Below, piece after piece: positions 12,801 to 14,895 of a DNA stretch of 14,895 nucleotides (positions are counted from its first letter, which is position 1; each line of letters starts with the position of its first letter). The notes beneath the pieces were generated by a model that was given only the letters and a program-made list of their open reading frames with translations, did no database searches and was not told the DNA's origin. Origin of the DNA: Candidatus Falkowiibacteriota bacterium. GTDB taxonomy: Bacteria > Patescibacteriota > Patescibacteriia > Patescibacteriales > JALSMD01. The translations under genes and the position numbers were made by a program. Location: the NCBI GenBank assembly GCA_026987855.1, contig JALSMD010000076.1, positions 1 through 14,895 on the forward strand, read 5' to 3'.

Positions 12801-13829
12801 ATATAGATCATTAAGATCAGAGGTGGCAAAGCGTCCGCCATCTAAGGCTACCATAGGCCTTAAATCAGGAGGAATAACTGGAATAACTGTTAAAACCATC
12901 CATTCCGGTCTTAAATTATTTGCTCTTAAACTTTTAAATAATTTTAGTCTTCTAGTGAGTTTTTCTCTTTTTGAATCAACGGCTTTCTCTAATTCTACTT
13001 CTATTTTTTTAATTGTTTCATCTAAATCAATCCTTTCCAATAAACCGCGAATAGCCTCGGCTCCGATACCTGCTTCAAAAATATGACCGTATTTTATACT
13101 TAAATTTTGATAGTCATTTTCAGAGATAATAGCCAATGGTTTTAATTCTTTTAATTCTCTTTGAGCCTGATGAAAAGCCTCATCTAATCTCTCTAGCTTC
13201 TCTTCCTTAACTTTATTTAAAGAATCTAATTTAACATTAATTTTTTCTTCTACCTCGTCTTTATCTAGCCCTTCTTGAAGCATTTTCCCTTTCTGGCTTT
13301 TGATTTCGTTGGCTTGGCGCGCAAACTCATTTTCAATGGCTTTCTTTTTAGATTTATATTCTTGTTGGATTTGTTTAAAAGTTTCAGCTTTAAGCTCTTC
13401 ATTTACATCAGTAATAATAAAACTAGCAAAATAAACAACTTTTTCTAGGGCTTGCATTGGTAGATCAAGAACTAAACCAATTTTAGATGAAATTCCTCTT
13501 AAAAACCAAATATGGGTGCAGGGTGTTTGCAAAGTAATATGCCCCATTCTCTCACGTCTAACAATACTACGAGTAACCTCTACACCACATTTATCACAAA
13601 CAATGCCTTTATATCTAATCTTTTTATATTTTCCACAATAACATTCCCAATCTTTAGATGGTCCAAAAATTTTTTCGCAAAATAAACCGTCTTTTTCTGG
13701 TTTTTGAGTACGATAATTTATTGTTTCTGGACGTGTAACTTCGCCATGAGACCAAGATAAAATATCTTCTGGCGAGGCTAGCTTTAATTTTATGGCATCA
13801 AAGTCTGTGGTTTTTATTGGATTAAGCAT
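9876..13829 (-). CDS. rpoC: RNA polymerase beta' subunit
   Basis: This is the full-length beta' subunit, 1317 residues. The N-terminal zinc site is C63, C65, C78 and C81. The invariant active-site motif NADFDGD is at 535-541, whose aspartates hold the catalytic Mg. The second zinc site is C864, C936, C943 and C946. The bridge-helix/trigger-loop region includes GEPGTQLTMRTFHTGG (Met980 begins MRTFH). After FHTGGVAGQ the sequence passes directly to GLPRVEEIFEAR, so the large insertion found in E. coli beta' at this place is absent, which explains the shorter length. Residues of about 145-230 form a charged coiled-coil-like insert after the clamp N-terminus. The ATG lies 24 nt after the rpoB stop and gives MLNPIKTTDFDAIKLKLASPE, as expected. 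No Shine-Dalgarno is visible. The rpoBC pair is followed by rpsB rather than by rpsL-rpsG. Confidence 0.99.
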   Translation of the reverse strand: MLNPIKTTDFDAIKLKLASPEDILSWSHGEVTRPETINYRTQKPEKDGLFCEKIFGPSKDWECYCGKYKKIRYKGIVCDKCGVEVTRSIVRRERMGHITLQTPCTHIWFLRGISSKIGLVLDLPMQALEKVVYFASFIITDVNEELKAETFKQIQQEYKSKKKAIENEFARQANEIKSQKGKMLQEGLDKDEVEEKINVKLDSLNKVKEEKLERLDEAFHQAQRELKELKPLAIISENDYQNLSIKYGHIFEAGIGAEAIRGLLERIDLDETIKKIEVELEKAVDSKREKLTRRLKLFKSLRANNLRPEWMVLTVIPVIPPDLRPMVALDGGRFATSDLNDLYRRVINRNNRLKQLIELNAPEVICRNEKRMLQEAVDALIDNSARHSKTVTASTGQKRQLKSLADSLKGKQGRFRQNLLGKRIDYSGRSVIVVNPKLRLDQCGLPKIMALELFKPFIISKLIRREIVHNVRSASRYIEAGHDEVWDILEEIIQNTYVLLNRAPTLHRLGIQAFKPILIEGKAIQIHPLVCPAFNADFDGDQMAVHVPLTKEARMECKDIMLSVHNLLKPATGDPIVAPSQDIVWGSYYLTSVVKENIDKDKIKHFSSQEEAILAYEMSKLNLHEIIKVKTDDGKFLETSVGRIIFNNILPEKLRYINEVVGKGKLKKIVKDCFRIYGRDKTVELLDELKDKSFEFITKSGLSWGMGDLPDLPEKDHLIEEANKKVEEIQEQYEEGLLTESERYSKIIELWTTTKEKITEICKQSLPKDGPVHSMIESGARGSWAQLTQIIGMKGLVTSPSGDIIELPVKGNFKKGFDVLEYFISTHGVRKGLSDTALRTANAGYLTRRLVDVAQDVIVMEEDCGDTEGVILTRQESNEMGHSLEERIIGRYLAKDLKNKKGKTLIKKGELITEELLEQIKGEEFDEVCVRSVLNCRLDRGICSKCYGYDLGYNKPVKLGTAVGVIAAQSIGEPGTQLTMRTFHTGGVAGQEDITQGLPRVEEIFEARPPKRKALISDVDGKVKIETAQRVIEDENGKEIVVNNPQVKIIKIYYKTRDSIKYYFSEGLKFAKANNLAKDKEEPKVFVKNGDKVKKGDKLFSIGKYIITAEKGGIVEVTDKCVKVSSPTKKVKEFIVPKGVNIWVNDGDEVKKGDQLTEGSLDLQKLYQLKDRLEAQKYIIKEIQYVYSSQGQPLNDKHIEIIARQMFSRFLVVDSGDTDLLPGEIVEQSVLARENRKVREVGKKEAKAERLLLGITKASLTTDSFLSAASFQETASVLIEAALSGKVDYLKGLKENVIIGRLIPAGTGFRKKKTKEE

Positions 13830-13835
13830 AATTTT

Positions 13836-13857
13836 ATAATTATTTATTTATAATTAT
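13836..13857 (-). repeat. Short AT-only inverted repeat across the rpoB stop
   Basis: ATAATTAT occurs at 13836-13843 and 13850-13857 and each copy is its own reverse complement, so an 8-bp A-U hairpin with a 6-nt loop is possible between rpoB and rpoC. It overlaps the rpoB stop codon and ends 6 nt before the rpoC ATG. Stability would be low and chance occurrence in AT-rich DNA is quite likely. Confidence 0.3.
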
Positions 13858-14895
13858 TTTTTATTCTTTTGTTCATTTTCTTTCTTATTATTAGAACCAT
13901 CTCTTTTGTTTATTTCTTCCCCTTCTTTAAGCAGCTCTACATCTAAGCTTAAGCCTTTTAATTCTCTTACCAATACATTAAATGATTCTGGGACATTTAA
14001 TTTTTTAATTTCTTCTCCTTTAATTATTGACTCGTAAGCCTTACTTCTGCCAGGAACATCATCTGATTTAATAGTTAAAATTTCCTGCAAAGAGTGGGCA
14101 GCGCCATAAGCCTCCATTGCCCACACTTCCATTTCTCCAAATCTTTGGCCGCCAAATTGAGCTTTACCTCCTAATGGCTGTTGGGTAATCAAAGAATATG
14201 GTCCAATTGAACGTTGGTGAATTTTGTCTTCAACCATGTGATTAAGTTTAAGCATATATTTATAACCAACGGTAATCTTGTTATCATAAGGATCGCCTGT
14301 TTTACCATCATAAAGTACAACCTTACCATCTTCTGGCAAGCCTGCCCTTTTTAATTCCTCTCTAATTTGTTCCTCTGTAATACCATTAAGGGCTGGGGTA
14401 GCTACTTTATAGCCTAATTGTTTAGCAGCAAAACCAAGATGGGTTTCTAATAATTGCCCCAAGTTCATACGAGAAACAATGCCCAAAGGAGAAAGAATTA
14501 TATCAATGGGTGTACCATCCTCCATATAAGGCATATCTTCTATTGGTACAATTTTTGAGATTACCCCTTTATTGCCATGACGGCCAGCCATCTTGTCTCC
14601 TACTTGAATTTTACGCAAATTTGCTACTGATACTTGTATTGACTTGATTACGCCCGCTGCTAATTTATCCCCCTCTTCCCTAGAAAATATTTTCACATCA
14701 ACAACCTTACCATGTTCGCCGTGTTCTAAATATAATGAAGTATCTCTAACATCCTTTGCTTTTTCACCAAAAATGGCGCGTAATAACTTTTCTTCCGCAG
14801 AAAGTTCTGTCTCTCCTTTAGGGGTAATTTTACCTACCAAAATATCACCAGAAGAAACTTCTGCGCCAATACGAATAATACCATTTTCATCTAAT
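13854..14895 (-). CDS. rpoB: RNA polymerase beta subunit, C-terminal part only
   Basis: The frame is open from the right window edge, so only the last 346 residues are visible and the true start lies outside. The visible part begins LDENGIIRIGAEV, upstream of the GDILVGKITPKGE segment. It contains the highly conserved GDKMAGRHGNKGVISKI, which lines the active centre, then EDMPYMEDGTPIDIILSPLG and SRMNLGQLLETHLG. GGKAQFGGQRFGEMEVWAMEAYGAA and LQEILTIKSDD follow, the region where beta contacts beta'. A family-typical RELKGLSLDVEL segment precedes a Lys/Asn/Glu-rich tail of about 25 residues. The rifampicin-site region is not in the window. rpoC follows after 24 nt and the two are certainly one transcription unit. 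Confidence 0.98.
   Translation of the reverse strand, partial: LDENGIIRIGAEVSSGDILVGKITPKGETELSAEEKLLRAIFGEKAKDVRDTSLYLEHGEHGKVVDVKIFSREEGDKLAAGVIKSIQVSVANLRKIQVGDKMAGRHGNKGVISKIVPIEDMPYMEDGTPIDIILSPLGIVSRMNLGQLLETHLGFAAKQLGYKVATPALNGITEEQIREELKRAGLPEDGKVVLYDGKTGDPYDNKITVGYKYMLKLNHMVEDKIHQRSIGPYSLITQQPLGGKAQFGGQRFGEMEVWAMEAYGAAHSLQEILTIKSDDVPGRSKAYESIIKGEEIKKLNVPESFNVLVRELKGLSLDVELLKEGEEINKRDGSNNKKENEQKNKK

Noticed and set aside
12787..13086. Plus-strand frame of 99 codons inside rpoC
   Set aside because: It is antisense to conserved beta' sequence and has no independent support.
14838..14840. TTG at this position as the start of the rpoB frame
   Set aside because: The frame continues upstream to the window edge with beta-subunit sequence (IGAEVSSGDI), so the gene is simply cut by the window.

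Overview
The window is an AT-rich piece of a bacterial chromosome. Every gene I can support lies on the minus strand, so the biological order runs from base 14895 down to base 1. Compact proteins, very short gaps, a near absence of Shine-Dalgarno sequences, a tRNA without an encoded CCA, and the family mix (DUF3048, a secreted S8 peptidase with FG-GAP repeats, a small one-helix protein of unknown function) fit a Patescibacteria/CPR-type genome. That placement is inference from style and gene content; I cannot assign a lineage.

In transcription order there are five blocks. (1) 14895-9876: the 3' end of rpoB and complete rpoC. (2) 9869-7185: a good sigma-70-like promoter, a leader of about 100 nt with strong pairing potential, then rpsB (S2), tsf (EF-Ts) and ricT (PSP1 family), closed by an 18-bp hairpin. 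(3) 7181-4028: a new promoter, a secreted subtilisin-like peptidase with four and a half FG-GAP-type repeats, and 4 nt later a UDP-sugar epimerase/decarboxylase-like enzyme. (4) 4015-3316: a promoter, tRNA-Arg(GCG), and a small membrane-anchored protein of unknown function. (5) 3329-1: a promoter, a HIT-family hydrolase, RodA, bL25, and a DUF3048 protein that runs off the left edge.

The content is mostly core information processing (RNA polymerase, ribosome, elongation factor, RNA-processing factor) followed by envelope functions (SEDS glycosyltransferase, secreted peptidase, sugar-nucleotide enzyme, anchored proteins). No mobile element, CRISPR array, toxin-antitoxin pair or defence system is visible.

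The most interesting signals are non-coding. The rpsB leader has a 12-bp stem with one bulged base, plus a separate 10-nt segment perfectly complementary to the rpsB Shine-Dalgarno and start region; this is a candidate translational switch. A second pattern is a hairpin whose base lies 10-11 nt upstream of the start codon in four genes (bL25, HIT, ricT, tsf), all without a Shine-Dalgarno. The tRNA-Arg has anticodon GCG rather than the usual bacterial ACG. No intergenic stretch exceeds 300 bases.
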